Positions 43,651-52,428 of a DNA stretch of 64,000 nt are shown here, in pieces. The DNA lies in assembly GCA_029945425.1 (NCBI GenBank), contig JAQSDV010000004.1:854991-918990 (forward strand), read 5' to 3'. How positions within the stretch are numbered: position 1 is the stretch's first letter; each line of letters opens with the position of its first letter. The notes beneath the pieces are model-generated. The model was given only the letters and a program-made list of their open reading frames with translations. It was not told where the DNA came from and ran no database searches. The position numbers and the translations under genes are program-made. This DNA comes from a bacterium (lineage in GTDB: Bacteria; Pseudomonadota; Alphaproteobacteria; Micavibrionales; UBA2020).

Positions 43651-44328
43651 ATGGCGTTTAAACGCGTGAAGAAATTGGCGAAGATTTTCGCCAAGGCTGT
43701 CGCAGGCGTTCTGCTGACAGGCGGCGTGGCCTATGCAGGGCTGCACGGCCTTGCCTATGCGGGCAAGGGCGAACCGCTGACTCCGGGGGAGGCGCAGGCC
43801 GTCCACCAGATTTTCGGCGACCAGATCGATACCGACCGGATTCGCAAGCATTTCAAGGAACAGGACGACCCCACCCATTTCTTCCGCAAGTATCAGGGCA
43901 CGGTTTTGCCCCCGTTCAGCCATATCGATTTCTTCACGCCCGCCGCATGGTCGAAGGATTACAGCAAAGACCGCCGCAGCATGTACGGTTTCTTCCTGCA
44001 TGAAGCGACGCATGTCTGGCAGGGGCAGCATATGCGCTTTTCCCACCACGCCGTCGGCCGCTATGATTATCAGCTGATTCCGGTCGCGCGCTTCGGGCAG
44101 TTCGGCACCGAACAGCAGGCGGAACTGGTGGAACATTACGCGGAACGCTGGATTCACCCCGCTGGCCGCCGCCTTGCCAAGACGGATGAAGACCGCATTC
44201 TGCGCGATGTGGTCGAGCGGCAGTTTCCGCAGGCCAAAATCACCCGCGAAGGACTCGACCGGCAGGATGCGGAGCGTGCGGCGACCCTGCGCCCGAACAC
44301 CCTGCGCCAGCCCCCGAAAGCGGCATAA
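43651..44328 (+). CDS. HExxH protein of the vgr-related type, copy 1
   Basis: A 225-residue zincin-like protein. One hydrophobic helix (about 13-32) anchors it, then LTPGEAQAVHQIFGDQID, and the zinc motif FLHEATHVWQ with HEATH at residues 117-121; a possible third ligand lies in QQAELVEHYAERW (about 155-167). The scheme resembles proteins annotated as vgr-related in alphaproteobacteria (LTPGE, FxHExTHVWQ, GxEQQAEIV). Function is unknown; proteolysis is possible. ATG at 43651, with a TTG three bases before. A tandem copy follows, with the zinc motif at the same residues. Confidence 0.7.
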   Translation: MAFKRVKKLAKIFAKAVAGVLLTGGVAYAGLHGLAYAGKGEPLTPGEAQAVHQIFGDQIDTDRIRKHFKEQDDPTHFFRKYQGTVLPPFSHIDFFTPAAWSKDYSKDRRSMYGFFLHEATHVWQGQHMRFSHHAVGRYDYQLIPVARFGQFGTEQQAELVEHYAERWIHPAGRRLAKTDEDRILRDVVERQFPQAKITREGLDRQDAERAATLRPNTLRQPPKAA

Positions 44329-44393
44329 TTTCCATATTGTTATGAGCGCGTGAATACGCTATTATAATGCCTTCCATTATTAAGGGACAGGCA

Positions 44394-45053
44394 ATGGGCT
44401 TGGGACGCATCGGCAGATTGGCGAAGGTGTTTGCGAAGGCGGTGGTCGGCACCGCGCTGGTCGCAACCGTCGGCTATGCGGGCTTTATCGGCGTTGCCTA
44501 TGAAGGCAAGGGCGAAAAGCTCACGCCCGGCGAGCGGCAGGCTGTCGAGCAGATTTTCGGCGACCAGCTGGATGCAGGCAAAATCCGCAAGCACTTCAAG
44601 GAGACGTCGCACTGGACGCATGTCATGAGGGGCAAGCAGGGCACGGTCATGCCCTTTACCCATCACGTCGATTTCTTTGGCGACAGCATCAAGTCGGCCG
44701 ATTACAGCGCCGAGGGTGCGTATAAATACGGCTTCTTCCTGCACGAGATGACGCATATATGGCAGGGCACAAATATCAAATACCCGCTGAAGAATTTCGG
44801 CCAGTATGAATTCACGCTGACCAAAGATTCAAAATTCTCCGATTTCGGCCTTGAGCAGCAGGGCGAGATTATCGAGGCTTATGCGAAAACATGGCTGCAT
44901 CCTGACGGGCGCAAGCTGGCGAAAACAGAGGCCGATGGTTTCCTGAAACAAACCGTCGAGACGCAGTTTCGGCAGGCAAAAGTAACGCGCGACAAGATGG
45001 ATCGTGCGGATGCGCAGAAATCTGCAACATCTGCCATTCCACGCATCGGCTGA
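44394..45053 (+). CDS. HExxH protein of the vgr-related type, copy 2
   Basis: A 219-residue paralogue of the preceding gene. Starting at 44394 (AAGGGA ribosome site) its HEMTH motif is at residues 117-121, exactly as in copy 1, which decides between this start and the ATG at 44367. It shares the basic start plus hydrophobic helix, LTPGERQAVEQIFGDQLD, FLHEMTHIWQ and LEQQGEIIEAYAKTW. The 65-base gap after copy 1 suggests one operon. The C-terminal tail (MDRADAQKSAT) is close to that of copy 1. Confidence 0.7.
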   Translation: MGLGRIGRLAKVFAKAVVGTALVATVGYAGFIGVAYEGKGEKLTPGERQAVEQIFGDQLDAGKIRKHFKETSHWTHVMRGKQGTVMPFTHHVDFFGDSIKSADYSAEGAYKYGFFLHEMTHIWQGTNIKYPLKNFGQYEFTLTKDSKFSDFGLEQQGEIIEAYAKTWLHPDGRKLAKTEADGFLKQTVETQFRQAKVTRDKMDRADAQKSATSAIPRIG

Positions 45054-45056
45054 TTT

Positions 45057-45437
45057 TTAGAAATCACCCAGTACAGCGACCAGCCGCGATTTCAGCGTGC
45101 CGGCATTAAACGGTTTCATGATATACCCGTTCACGCCTGCGGCTTTCGCCTCCAGCACGTTTTCGACGGTGTTTTCCGCCGTGACCAGAATGAACGGCAC
45201 GTTGTCGCCCGAGGCGCGGATAGCGCGCAGCAGCTCGATGCCGCTCATCGGTTTCATGTTCCAGTCGGAAATGACAAGGCCGTAACTTTTCTCTGCCATT
45301 TTCTCCAGCGCGGAGGCGCCGTCACGCGCTTCCTCGATATTTCGGAAGCCGATGCTTTTCAAAAGCCCGCGCACAAGTTGCGTCATCGTGTAAAAATCGT
45401 CCACGACGAGAATGTGCATATCTTTGTCGACGGTCAC
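45057..45437 (-). CDS. cheY: CheY-type response regulator
   Basis: A 126-residue single receiver domain. The phospho-acceptor is in DWNMK (about residue 61), the acidic pair in VVDD, the T of LVTAEN and the K of MKPFNA complete the active site. The start LVVDDFYTMTQLVRGLL matches chemotaxis CheY. A GTG start at 45437 after GAGGGG is favoured; an ATG at 45419 is possible. Placement at the end of the fliL-fliM-motE operon suggests it talks to the flagellar motor switch. Confidence 0.85.
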   Translation of the reverse strand: MTVDKDMHILVVDDFYTMTQLVRGLLKSIGFRNIEEARDGASALEKMAEKSYGLVISDWNMKPMSGIELLRAIRASGDNVPFILVTAENTVENVLEAKAAGVNGYIMKPFNAGTLKSRLVAVLGDF

Positions 45438-45488
45438 GATGGATCAGTCCCCCTCAACCATTGTCGCTCAGTTGGGGTTAATCAATTG

Positions 45489-46307
45489 TTAAGGAGTGGG
45501 GGCGTTGCGGTTGGGCAGATTCAGCGGCGTTTCGGAAGGCGCTGCGGCAGAGGGCTTGCCGACGGGCATCGCCACGGGAAGTTTTTCTTTTTCCGACAAA
45601 CGGATCGTCACGATGCGCGCCTTGTCCGGCTCCATCGCCGCCAGAATCGGCGATGATTTGCGCTCGTTCATGCGGCTGATAACCTCCAGCAGCACGTCGA
45701 GGTCGAGCGTGTTGAAAATCGTCGCAGCCTCTTTCGGCTTCATGCCTTCATAAATTTTTACAAGGCTGGTCAGGCGTTCTTCTTCCATTTTCTGCTGCTT
45801 GCCCAGCAACGCCTCGATCTCGCCCTTCAAACGGTTCAGTTCGGCGATCTTGTGGTCGACTTCCTGCCCTGCCGCCGTTAACAGCGCCTCGCGGTCGCCG
45901 ATCAGGCGCTCGCGCTTGTCCAGCTCGTCGCGGCGTTTCGACAGGGATTGCAGCACTTCGACTTCGGATGCGCTATAGGCGCGGGTGTCTTCATCATCGG
46001 GCGGCGGCGGATTTGCCTGCGTGGTTGACGAGGGCGGCGCGGTTTCGGATGACGGGGTAACCGCGTCCGGCAGTTCTTCGGTTTTACGCGCGGTATCGGC
46101 CACGGCCTTTTGCAATTCTTCCTTGGTCAGAGGCGGCGGGGTTTCATTCACCGACTCTTGCGCATCGGCTGCGCGGGTAATGCCCGCTTCCTGCCCGATT
46201 ACCGTCACAACGTTAACGAGGCGGAAGGCGAAGGCGACGCCGGCAACAACAATCAGCGCGCTGAAGATACTGAAAGGGCGAAGTTTCTTCTTCTTTTGTT
46301 CGGTCAT
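45489..46307 (-). CDS. motE: Flagellar motility protein MotE
   Basis: A 272-residue protein with one N-terminal membrane helix (FSIFSALIVVAGVAFAF), a Pro/Thr-rich linker, a coiled coil (LQSLSKRRDELDKRE) and a C-terminal domain of the MgtE_N type (KIYEGMKPKEAATIFNTLDLDVLLEVISRM). In alphaproteobacteria such MotE proteins assist stator protein MotC or MotB. Overlaps DUF6468 by four bases. The tail is Pro/Asn-rich. Confidence 0.85.
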   Translation of the reverse strand: MTEQKKKKLRPFSIFSALIVVAGVAFAFRLVNVVTVIGQEAGITRAADAQESVNETPPPLTKEELQKAVADTARKTEELPDAVTPSSETAPPSSTTQANPPPPDDEDTRAYSASEVEVLQSLSKRRDELDKRERLIGDREALLTAAGQEVDHKIAELNRLKGEIEALLGKQQKMEEERLTSLVKIYEGMKPKEAATIFNTLDLDVLLEVISRMNERKSSPILAAMEPDKARIVTIRLSEKEKLPVAMPVGKPSAAAPSETPLNLPNRNAPTP

Positions 46308-46765
46308 GACTGCTGTTTCGCCTTCAGCGCCTCCAGCAGCTCTTTTTCAGCCCGTGTGCGGGGCTGCGGCGTTGTGTCGTCATCCTCCACCATATCGGCG
46401 CGGGAGGAGAGGGCGGGGGTCTGGCTTTGCGATTTCTTGCGCGAATTTTCGGCAGCGCCCGACAAGCGTTCAGCCAGGTTATCGCCCGCCTGAATCATGA
46501 TTTCCAGTTCGTCCGACAGTGCGCGCGCCTTGTTGACCTTGTCCTGCAACTGGTCGCCGCCAGACAGCACGGCATCCTTCAGCGACTTGATCGCGCCCTC
46601 GGCGCGGGATGATGCAAGGTTGAGTGCGGCAATCAGTTGCTCAAAGGCCTGCTTGTCGGCCTGCATCTTGTTGAACTGTTCAGACAACCGGCGGGCATAC
46701 ATGATGGTGGCGCCCAGCGCCGCCAAAATCACCACGTCGAAAATCAGGCCGACCATCGGGTTCAT
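46304..46765 (-). CDS. DUF6468 flagellar-cluster protein
   Basis: A 153-residue protein: a short N-terminal membrane helix (LIFDVVILAALGATIMYARR) then a long coiled coil (QFNKMQADKQAFEQLIAAL, continuing through SDELEIMIQAGDNLAERL). This matches DUF6468, found between fliM and motE in alphaproteobacterial flagellar operons. The role is unknown. The stop of fliM lies directly before its start with no gap. Confidence 0.85.
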   Translation of the reverse strand: MNPMVGLIFDVVILAALGATIMYARRLSEQFNKMQADKQAFEQLIAALNLASSRAEGAIKSLKDAVLSGGDQLQDKVNKARALSDELEIMIQAGDNLAERLSGAAENSRKKSQSQTPALSSRADMVEDDDTTPQPRTRAEKELLEALKAKQQS

Positions 46766-47845
46766 TTACTGGTCCTCGGATTTCTCTGGCTCGATATATT
46801 CCTCGATGCTGCAGGCGATCTGGCCCTGCTTCTGGCCGACCTTGGCCATGAACATCGCGTGTTCGCCAACGCGCATCTCGATCAAATCGTTAGGCCTGGT
46901 GTTCAGCATAAAGGTAGAGCCGACCTGAAGGTGGACAAGGCTGTCGAGCGGAATGGTCGTCTCGCCCAGAATGGCGGAAAGCTGGATATCGGTCTGGAAC
47001 AGCTCGCGGGTCAGGTGGGTTTCCCAAATGGTGTCGCGGCCGAATTTTTCACCCATGAACATCTGCAACAATAATTCACGGATGGGCTCCAGCGTCGCAT
47101 AGGGGATCATGATCTCGACCCGGCCGGAACGGTCGCCCATGTCGATGCGCAGGCGCACCAATACGCCCGCATTGTTGCTCTGCGTAATCGTCGCAAAGCG
47201 CGGGTTGGTTTCGATGCGGTCAAGGCGGAAGCTGACGGGAGACAGCGGATCAAAGGCGGATGACAAATCGTTCAGTACGACATGCAGCATGCGCTCGATC
47301 AGTTTCGTTTCGATCGTGGTGTAGGGGCGCCCCTCGACACGCAGCGCGGAGGTGCCGCGGCGGCCGCCCAGCAATACGTCGACGATGGAATAGATCAGCG
47401 AACTGTCGATAACCATCAAACCGTGGTCGTCCCATTCTTCCGCACGGAAGATGCCAAGCATCGCGGGCAGGGGGATCGAGTTCAGGTAATCGCCGAAGCG
47501 TACCGAAGAAATATGGTCGAGCGAAATCTCGACGTTGTCGGAGGTCAGGTTGCGAAGAGAGGTCGACATCAACCGCACAAGGCGGTCGAACACGATATCC
47601 AGCATCGGCAAACGCTCGTAATTTACGAGCGCGGAGTTGATAAGCTCCATGATGCCGGTTTTTTCGGCCTTGCCGCCCGGGTCGTCGAAACCCAGCAGGC
47701 TGTCGATTTCTTTCTGGTCAAGGATGCGGCCTTCGTCCTGCGGCGCATCGTCGTCATGCTGCTGCGCGGCCCATTCCTGTTCGAGGCGCTGCTTGTCCTC
47801 GGTCGTGACTTCCATATCGGCGGGATTTTTCGGGGGCGCTGTCAT
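46766..47845 (-). CDS. fliM: Flagellar motor switch protein FliM
   Basis: A 359-residue C-ring protein that binds phospho-CheY. An N-terminal charged segment carries the CheY-binding peptide region (EIDSLLGF at about 47), the middle domain has DIVFDRLVRLMSTSLRNLTSDNVEISLD and IPLPAMLGIF, and the C-terminal SpoA domain has LSAILGETTIPLDSLVHLQVGS. The length fits alphaproteobacterial FliM. It follows fliL with a four-base overlap. Confidence 0.95.
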   Translation of the reverse strand: MTAPPKNPADMEVTTEDKQRLEQEWAAQQHDDDAPQDEGRILDQKEIDSLLGFDDPGGKAEKTGIMELINSALVNYERLPMLDIVFDRLVRLMSTSLRNLTSDNVEISLDHISSVRFGDYLNSIPLPAMLGIFRAEEWDDHGLMVIDSSLIYSIVDVLLGGRRGTSALRVEGRPYTTIETKLIERMLHVVLNDLSSAFDPLSPVSFRLDRIETNPRFATITQSNNAGVLVRLRIDMGDRSGRVEIMIPYATLEPIRELLLQMFMGEKFGRDTIWETHLTRELFQTDIQLSAILGETTIPLDSLVHLQVGSTFMLNTRPNDLIEMRVGEHAMFMAKVGQKQGQIACSIEEYIEPEKSEDQ

Positions 47846-48474
47846 TGGACAAGGAACTCCTGAAAGAGGACGTCGCGGATTTTGATGTCGGGCGCCGCCG
47901 CGCGCACGCGGCTCAGCAATTCAATCTTCATGCGGTACATGCCGGATGACCCGCGCAAATCTTCCACGCGCAGCTCGCGCAAGTATGCCTGAAACTGGTC
48001 GACCACGCGGGGCATGATGATCTCGAACGCTTTTTCGGATTTCGTATCCTCCAGCTCCACCTTCAGCGCGACTTTCAGGAAGCGCGGCTGTTTGGATGTC
48101 GAATTGAGGTTCACGATCATGTCGGGTATCGCCATGAAAACGCCGGGCGCGCCGCCGTTTTGCGCCTGCGCCATTTCCTCGATGCAGGCCTGATAATCAG
48201 CATCGCCTTCCTGAATCGCGCTGCAGTCTATTTTCTTGTGCAGGAATTTGTCCAGATAGCCCATCTTCCACGCCGCACCCGCGCCGCCCGCCAGGATCAG
48301 GATAGGGACAAGTGCGAAGAGGATGATTTTCTTTTTGCCGAATTTCGACGGGGCCGCTTCGCCCTCCGCGCCTTCAAGCGCGGGCATTTCGCCATCGGGC
48401 GCAGGCGCGCCCGGTTTCTTCGGATCGGCCTTTAGATCGCCGTCATCGCTTTTGGCTTTTTTAGCGTCAGCCAT
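47842..48474 (-). CDS. fliL: Flagellar basal body protein FliL
   Basis: A 210-residue protein with a long cytosolic N-terminus, one membrane helix (KIILFALVPILILAGGAGAAW) and a periplasmic FliL domain: FMAIPDMIVNLNSTSKQPRFLKVALKVELE, IMPRVVDQFQAYLRELRVEDLRGSSGMYRMKIELLSRV and IRDVLFQEFLVQ. FliL surrounds the stator and assists torque. It heads the operon fliL-fliM-DUF6468-motE-cheY behind a sigma-54-type promoter. Confidence 0.92.
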   Translation of the reverse strand: MADAKKAKSDDGDLKADPKKPGAPAPDGEMPALEGAEGEAAPSKFGKKKIILFALVPILILAGGAGAAWKMGYLDKFLHKKIDCSAIQEGDADYQACIEEMAQAQNGGAPGVFMAIPDMIVNLNSTSKQPRFLKVALKVELEDTKSEKAFEIIMPRVVDQFQAYLRELRVEDLRGSSGMYRMKIELLSRVRAAAPDIKIRDVLFQEFLVQ

Positions 48475-48493
48475 TAAGACCCCAATTTCTTAT

Positions 48494-48516
48494 GGCAATC
48501 CGTGTGAGGGATTGCC
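48494..48516. promoter_or_regulatory. Hairpin in the fliL leader
   Basis: Perfect inverted repeat GGCAATCC-N7-GGATTGCC between the predicted fliL transcription start and the coding region. It is not followed by a T-run, so it is a binding or folding site rather than a terminator. Confidence 0.4.
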
Positions 48517-48535
48517 CTTAAACTCCTTAAAACCC

Positions 48536-48551
48536 TGCATATATCGTGCCA
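48536..48551 (-). promoter_or_regulatory. Sigma-54 type promoter of fliL
   Basis: TGGCACGATATATGCA on the minus strand has the GG and GC elements with the required ten bases between them. One change from the TTGC of the consensus. Confidence 0.65.
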
Positions 48552-48744
48552 CGATTAATATATTTTGTCAGTCGCATTTTATCGAGGGTGCGGGAGCCTC
48601 CCGCGCGTATTTATTTCGTAAACCGCTCAACTGCCTGACAGCACGGCAAATAATTCCATCCCATAGCGGCCAGCGTGTTTCCTTCCGGCAAGCCGCACTG
48701 GGCATTTTCCGCTTAAACAATTGAAATAACAAGATAATCGGAAA

Positions 48745-48760
48745 TGGCACGGATCTCGCA
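48745..48760 (+). promoter_or_regulatory. Sigma-54 type promoter of flgF
   Basis: TGGCACGGATCTCGCA with ten bases between GG and GC, one change (TCGC for TTGC), about 80 bases upstream of flgF. It pairs with the divergent site at 48536-48551. Confidence 0.65.
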
Positions 48761-48838
48761 TCGCTATCATCGGGTTAAACGCTTGCAACCGGCAAAACAA
48801 AAACGGGGCAGGTGCAAAAGAACAAGGTGGTCTGAACA

Positions 48839-49561
48839 ATGGAAAACATTACCTATATCGGCATTTCGCACCAGATGGCCCTGCAGCAGCAGATCGAGGT
48901 CACGGCGAACAACATCGCGAACATGAACACGCCGGGCTTCAAGGCCAACAACATCCTCTTCACCGATTATGTGACGTCCCCCAAAGACGCGGACGCCATC
49001 CACCAGTCGCAGGATTACGCGACCTATGCGGATCTCACGATCGGCAACCTGATCCAGACCTCGAACTCCCTCGATTTCGCGATCCACGGCGAAGGTTACT
49101 TCACGATTTCAACGCCGGAAGGTGCCCGGTATTCGCGTGACGGCGGTTTCGCCCTCAACCTCAACCGCGAACTGGTGACCAAGACCGGCCACCGCGTATT
49201 GAACGAAAACGACAATGCGATCGTCGTGCCAGCCGACGCCGCGCAAATCCGCATTTCCGACGACGGCACGATTTCCTCCGAACAGGGCGATATCGGCCGC
49301 CTGAAAATCGTCAATTTCGACAACCCGCAGGTGCTCAAGAAACTGGGCGATAACCTGTATGACGCAGAAGGCGCAACCGCCAACCTCGTCGTCAACCGCA
49401 AGGTGACGCAAGGCCAGCTGGAAGGCTCGAACGTCAACCCCGTGGTCGAAATGAACCGTATGATCCAGCTGATGCGCATGTTCCAGTCCGCGCAGAAAGT
49501 GCTGCAGAACGACCATGACCGCCAGCTGGGCGCGATCCAGAAACTCACCCGTCCGGCATAA
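48839..49561 (+). CDS. flgF: Flagellar proximal rod protein FlgF
   Basis: A 240-residue rod protein. The N-terminal flagellar rod motif is clear (QQQIEVTANNIANMNTPGFKAN, the ANNxAN signature), as is the C-terminal EMNRMIQLMRMFQSAQKVL. The central region has the FlgE/F/G domain. Transcribed away from fliL. It is first of flgF-flgG-flgA-flgH, the order seen in Caulobacter and relatives. Confidence 0.95.
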   Translation: MENITYIGISHQMALQQQIEVTANNIANMNTPGFKANNILFTDYVTSPKDADAIHQSQDYATYADLTIGNLIQTSNSLDFAIHGEGYFTISTPEGARYSRDGGFALNLNRELVTKTGHRVLNENDNAIVVPADAAQIRISDDGTISSEQGDIGRLKIVNFDNPQVLKKLGDNLYDAEGATANLVVNRKVTQGQLEGSNVNPVVEMNRMIQLMRMFQSAQKVLQNDHDRQLGAIQKLTRPA

Positions 49562-49583
49562 ATCGCGGTCCGCCGCAGATAAC

Positions 49584-49599
49584 TGGCACGAATATTGAA
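49584..49599 (+). promoter_or_regulatory. Possible sigma-54 site before flgG
   Basis: TGGCACGAATATTGAA matches the sigma-54 consensus except that the -12 GC reads GA. It lies 35 bases before flgG, so a second flagellar promoter is possible, but the missing C lowers the case. Confidence 0.4.
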
Positions 49600-49633
49600 T
49601 TAGTAGAAGTTAAGTAGAACAAGGAGCAACAAA

Positions 49634-50422
49634 ATGTCACTCACCCTCGATATCGGCGCAACCGGGATGCTCGCGCAACAGCTGAACGTCGACGTCATTT
49701 CGAACAACATCGCCAACATGACGACCACCGGCTATAAACGCCAGCGGGCGGAATTCCAGGACTTGCTCTACCAGACGAAAGTGCGCCCCGGCGCGTCATC
49801 GTCCGACCAAGGCACGACCATCCCTGCCGGTATCCAGCAGGGCCTTGGCGTCAAGGCCGGCTCCGTCTACCGCATCAACGAACAGGGCGCGCTGCAAATC
49901 ACGGGCAACCAGTTCGACATCGCCAACAAGGGCGCAGGCTACTTCCAGATTACGCTGCCGAACGGCGATACCGCCTTCACCCGCGACGGTTCGTTTCAGG
50001 TGAACCAGGACGGCGAGATGGTGACGGCAAAAGGTTACACGATGAACCCCAGCGTCGTCATTCCGCAGGGCGCGGTCGACGTCACGATCAACGCGACCGG
50101 TCAGGTGCTGGTGAAAATCCAGGGCCAGACCAACCTTGCGCAGGCCGGCCAGATCCAGACCGCATTGTTCGCAAACGAAGCGGGCCTGGACGCCATCGGC
50201 GACAACCTGTTCCTTGAAACCGAAGCATCGGGCAGCGCGGTCGTCTCGAACCCCGGTGAAGACGGCTACGGCGAGCTGGAGCAAGGCGCGCTGGAAACAT
50301 CCAACGTGAACATCGTGCAGGAAATCACCTCGCTCATCCAGGCGCAGCGTGCCTACGAGATGAACTCGAAAGTGATTCAGGCGGGCGACGAAATGCTCAC
50401 CACGATCACGCAAATGCGCTAA
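49634..50422 (+). CDS. flgG: Flagellar distal rod protein FlgG
   Basis: A 262-residue rod protein with the ANNIAN-type N-terminal motif (DVISNNIANMTTTGYKRQRAEFQDLLYQT), the FlgG central domain and the C-terminal NVNIVQEITSLIQAQRAYEMNSKVIQAGDEM. The length is normal. Follows flgF after a 72-base gap. Confidence 0.96.
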   Translation: MSLTLDIGATGMLAQQLNVDVISNNIANMTTTGYKRQRAEFQDLLYQTKVRPGASSSDQGTTIPAGIQQGLGVKAGSVYRINEQGALQITGNQFDIANKGAGYFQITLPNGDTAFTRDGSFQVNQDGEMVTAKGYTMNPSVVIPQGAVDVTINATGQVLVKIQGQTNLAQAGQIQTALFANEAGLDAIGDNLFLETEASGSAVVSNPGEDGYGELEQGALETSNVNIVQEITSLIQAQRAYEMNSKVIQAGDEMLTTITQMR

Positions 50423-50460
50423 CGGGAATTAGCGTCTTAAGGGAATAAGGGAGAGGGAAA

Positions 50461-51426
50461 ATGGGAAACATCGTAAGCTTTAAAAAACCGGACCTGAAAA
50501 AACTGCTGATGGCGGTGGCCATGACGGCGATCATCGTCAACAGCGCGCAAGCCGCAGAACCCGCAACCGAAGTCGCGTTGCTGGCGGATGTCGTGACGGT
50601 CGGCGATGTGTTCCCGGGCGTTTCCCATGATGCTGCCTATGTCCTGTCACCGGCCCCGGCCTATGGCAAGACGATGACGCTCAGCGCGAACGACCTGCAG
50701 CGCATTTCCGACGCCTTCAACCTCGGCTGGACGCCGGTTTCCAATTTGACGCAAGTCACGATCCGCCGCTCCGCACAGGACATCGGCGCCGACAAGATCT
50801 CCGCCGCGCTGCAATCAGCAATCGCGCAGAAGCTTGATGGCCAGAAGTTCGAAGCGGTGCTATCCGACCGCAACCTTGTCATGCATGTGCCGGAAAGCAT
50901 GGGCACCGATCTTGCAGTTTCCGACCTGCGCTATGACCTCAACCGCGGTGAATTCAGTGCGATGCTCTCGGCCGGCGGCGACGCTGCCCCCGTGCAAAAA
51001 GCCGTCAACGGCCGTCTGTTCCCCGTCACCTCCGTGCCTGTGCTGAAGACGCAGCTGCAAAAGGGCGAACTGATCACGGCGGAAGACCTGGATTATATCG
51101 ATGTGCGCAACAATGAACTGGGCGCGAATGTTGTCGTGTCCGCTGAAAACCTCGTCGGTATGGCGCCGCGCCGCGGCCTGTCCGCCTTCAAGCCGATGAC
51201 GGCGAGCGACATCACCTCCCCCGTTCTCGTGAAAAAAGGCGAGATCGTGACCATGGTGCTGCAGAATTCCGAAATGACGCTGACGACCCAAGGCAAGGCG
51301 CTGGAAAGCGGCGCGGTCGGCGAAACGGTGCGCATCGTCAACGCGTCCTCCGGCCAGTCGGTCGAAGGCGTGGTGACCGCGGTCAAGACTGTGACAATCA
51401 CTTCCCCCGGCGATACGGGCATTTAA
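50461..51426 (+). CDS. flgA: P-ring assembly chaperone FlgA
   Basis: A 321-residue periplasmic protein with a signal peptide ending at NSAQAAEP. It has a beta-clip SAF-like C-terminal half (PVLKTQLQKGELITAEDLDYIDV, GMAPRRGLSAFKPMTASDI). FlgA helps FlgI form the P ring. It is longer than the E. coli form (about 219 residues) because of an N-terminal extra domain typical of alphaproteobacteria. Confidence 0.92.
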   Translation: MGNIVSFKKPDLKKLLMAVAMTAIIVNSAQAAEPATEVALLADVVTVGDVFPGVSHDAAYVLSPAPAYGKTMTLSANDLQRISDAFNLGWTPVSNLTQVTIRRSAQDIGADKISAALQSAIAQKLDGQKFEAVLSDRNLVMHVPESMGTDLAVSDLRYDLNRGEFSAMLSAGGDAAPVQKAVNGRLFPVTSVPVLKTQLQKGELITAEDLDYIDVRNNELGANVVVSAENLVGMAPRRGLSAFKPMTASDITSPVLVKKGEIVTMVLQNSEMTLTTQGKALESGAVGETVRIVNASSGQSVEGVVTAVKTVTITSPGDTGI

Positions 51427-51508
51427 ATACAACGCCGGGCGAAGCAGGCATTCAAAAACGACAAAAAAAACTAAAAAAAAGAGAACAGGGTTTATCAGGA
51501 GTATTAAA

Positions 51509-52288
51509 ATGAAAAACGAAAACAAAATCTGGGTGGAACTGGGACGCAAATCGGCCATCGCCGTGTCCATCATGTCTGTCCTGTCGCTGACCGCCTGCGC
51601 CGGCATCAAGGACCGCATGTCGCGCATCGGCGTCGAGCCGCCCATGAGCAAGATCGAAAACCCCTACCAGAGGGCAGATTACAAGCCGGTGTCGCTGCCG
51701 ATGCCCCCGCAGATCTTGGCGAACACCGCTCCGAATTCCCTGTGGCAGCCCGCGCGCCAGACCTTCTTCAAAGACCAGCGTGCGCATCAGGTCGGCGATA
51801 TCCTGACCGTGCTGATCGACATCGAAGATGAAGCCGACATGAAGAACAAGACCGAACGCACACGCAGCGGCGGCGAAAAGGTGGGCGTGCCCAACCTGCT
51901 CGGCTTTGAATCAAAGCTCGGCAAGATCCTGCCCGACGCGGTCAACCCCGACGCGCTCGTCGGCATCAATACGGACTCCACCTCGACCGGCGACGGCAAG
52001 ATCAAGCGCGAAGAAACCATCAGCCTGAAACTGGCCGCGATGGTGACGCAAGTACTGCCCAACGGCAACTTCGTCATCCAGGGCCGCCAGGAAGTGCGCG
52101 TGAATTTCGAATTGCGCGAATTGACCATGCGTGGCGTCGTGCGCCCCGAAGACATCCTGAACACCAACTCCATCTCGTATGACAAGATCGCGGAAGCCCG
52201 CATCTCGTACGGCGGGAAGGGCACAACCAGCGACGTCCAGCAGCCCCGTTATGGCCAGCAGTTCGTCGACGCGGTCTTCCCCTTCTAA
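51509..52288 (+). CDS. flgH: Flagellar L-ring lipoprotein FlgH
   Basis: A 259-residue outer-membrane lipoprotein with lipobox LSLTAC (Cys at about residue 31). FlgH signatures are SLWQPARQTFFKDQRAHQVGDILTVLIDI and the closing SEWKS-like IAEARISYGGKG and GQQFVDAVFPF. Forms the L ring around the rod. Follows flgA by 82 bases with an AGGAG ribosome site. A strong terminator ends the flg operon, so flgI must lie elsewhere. Confidence 0.95.
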   Translation: MKNENKIWVELGRKSAIAVSIMSVLSLTACAGIKDRMSRIGVEPPMSKIENPYQRADYKPVSLPMPPQILANTAPNSLWQPARQTFFKDQRAHQVGDILTVLIDIEDEADMKNKTERTRSGGEKVGVPNLLGFESKLGKILPDAVNPDALVGINTDSTSTGDGKIKREETISLKLAAMVTQVLPNGNFVIQGRQEVRVNFELRELTMRGVVRPEDILNTNSISYDKIAEARISYGGKGTTSDVQQPRYGQQFVDAVFPF

Positions 52289-52344
52289 ACGGAGCCGTCA
52301 CCCTTTTAACCCTGACCACCCCAACTTTTTTCAGGTTCTTCCTG

Positions 52345-52376
52345 AAAGGCCGGCAGTTTCTGCCGGCCTTTTTCTT
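52345..52376 (+). terminator. Rho-independent terminator of the flg operon
   Basis: Stem AAGGCCGGCAG/CTGCCGGCCTT with a short loop and a T-run, 57 bases after flgH. Confidence 0.92.
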
Positions 52377-52428
52377 TTTGGAGAGTCAAACGGAAAAGGA
52401 AATCACGCGGCCCGAAGGCCTGTAACGC

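Noticed and set aside
45438..45488. Inverted repeat CCCCTCAAC/GTTGGGG between motE and cheY
   Set aside because: The arms match imperfectly and no T-run follows, so neither a terminator nor an operator can be claimed.
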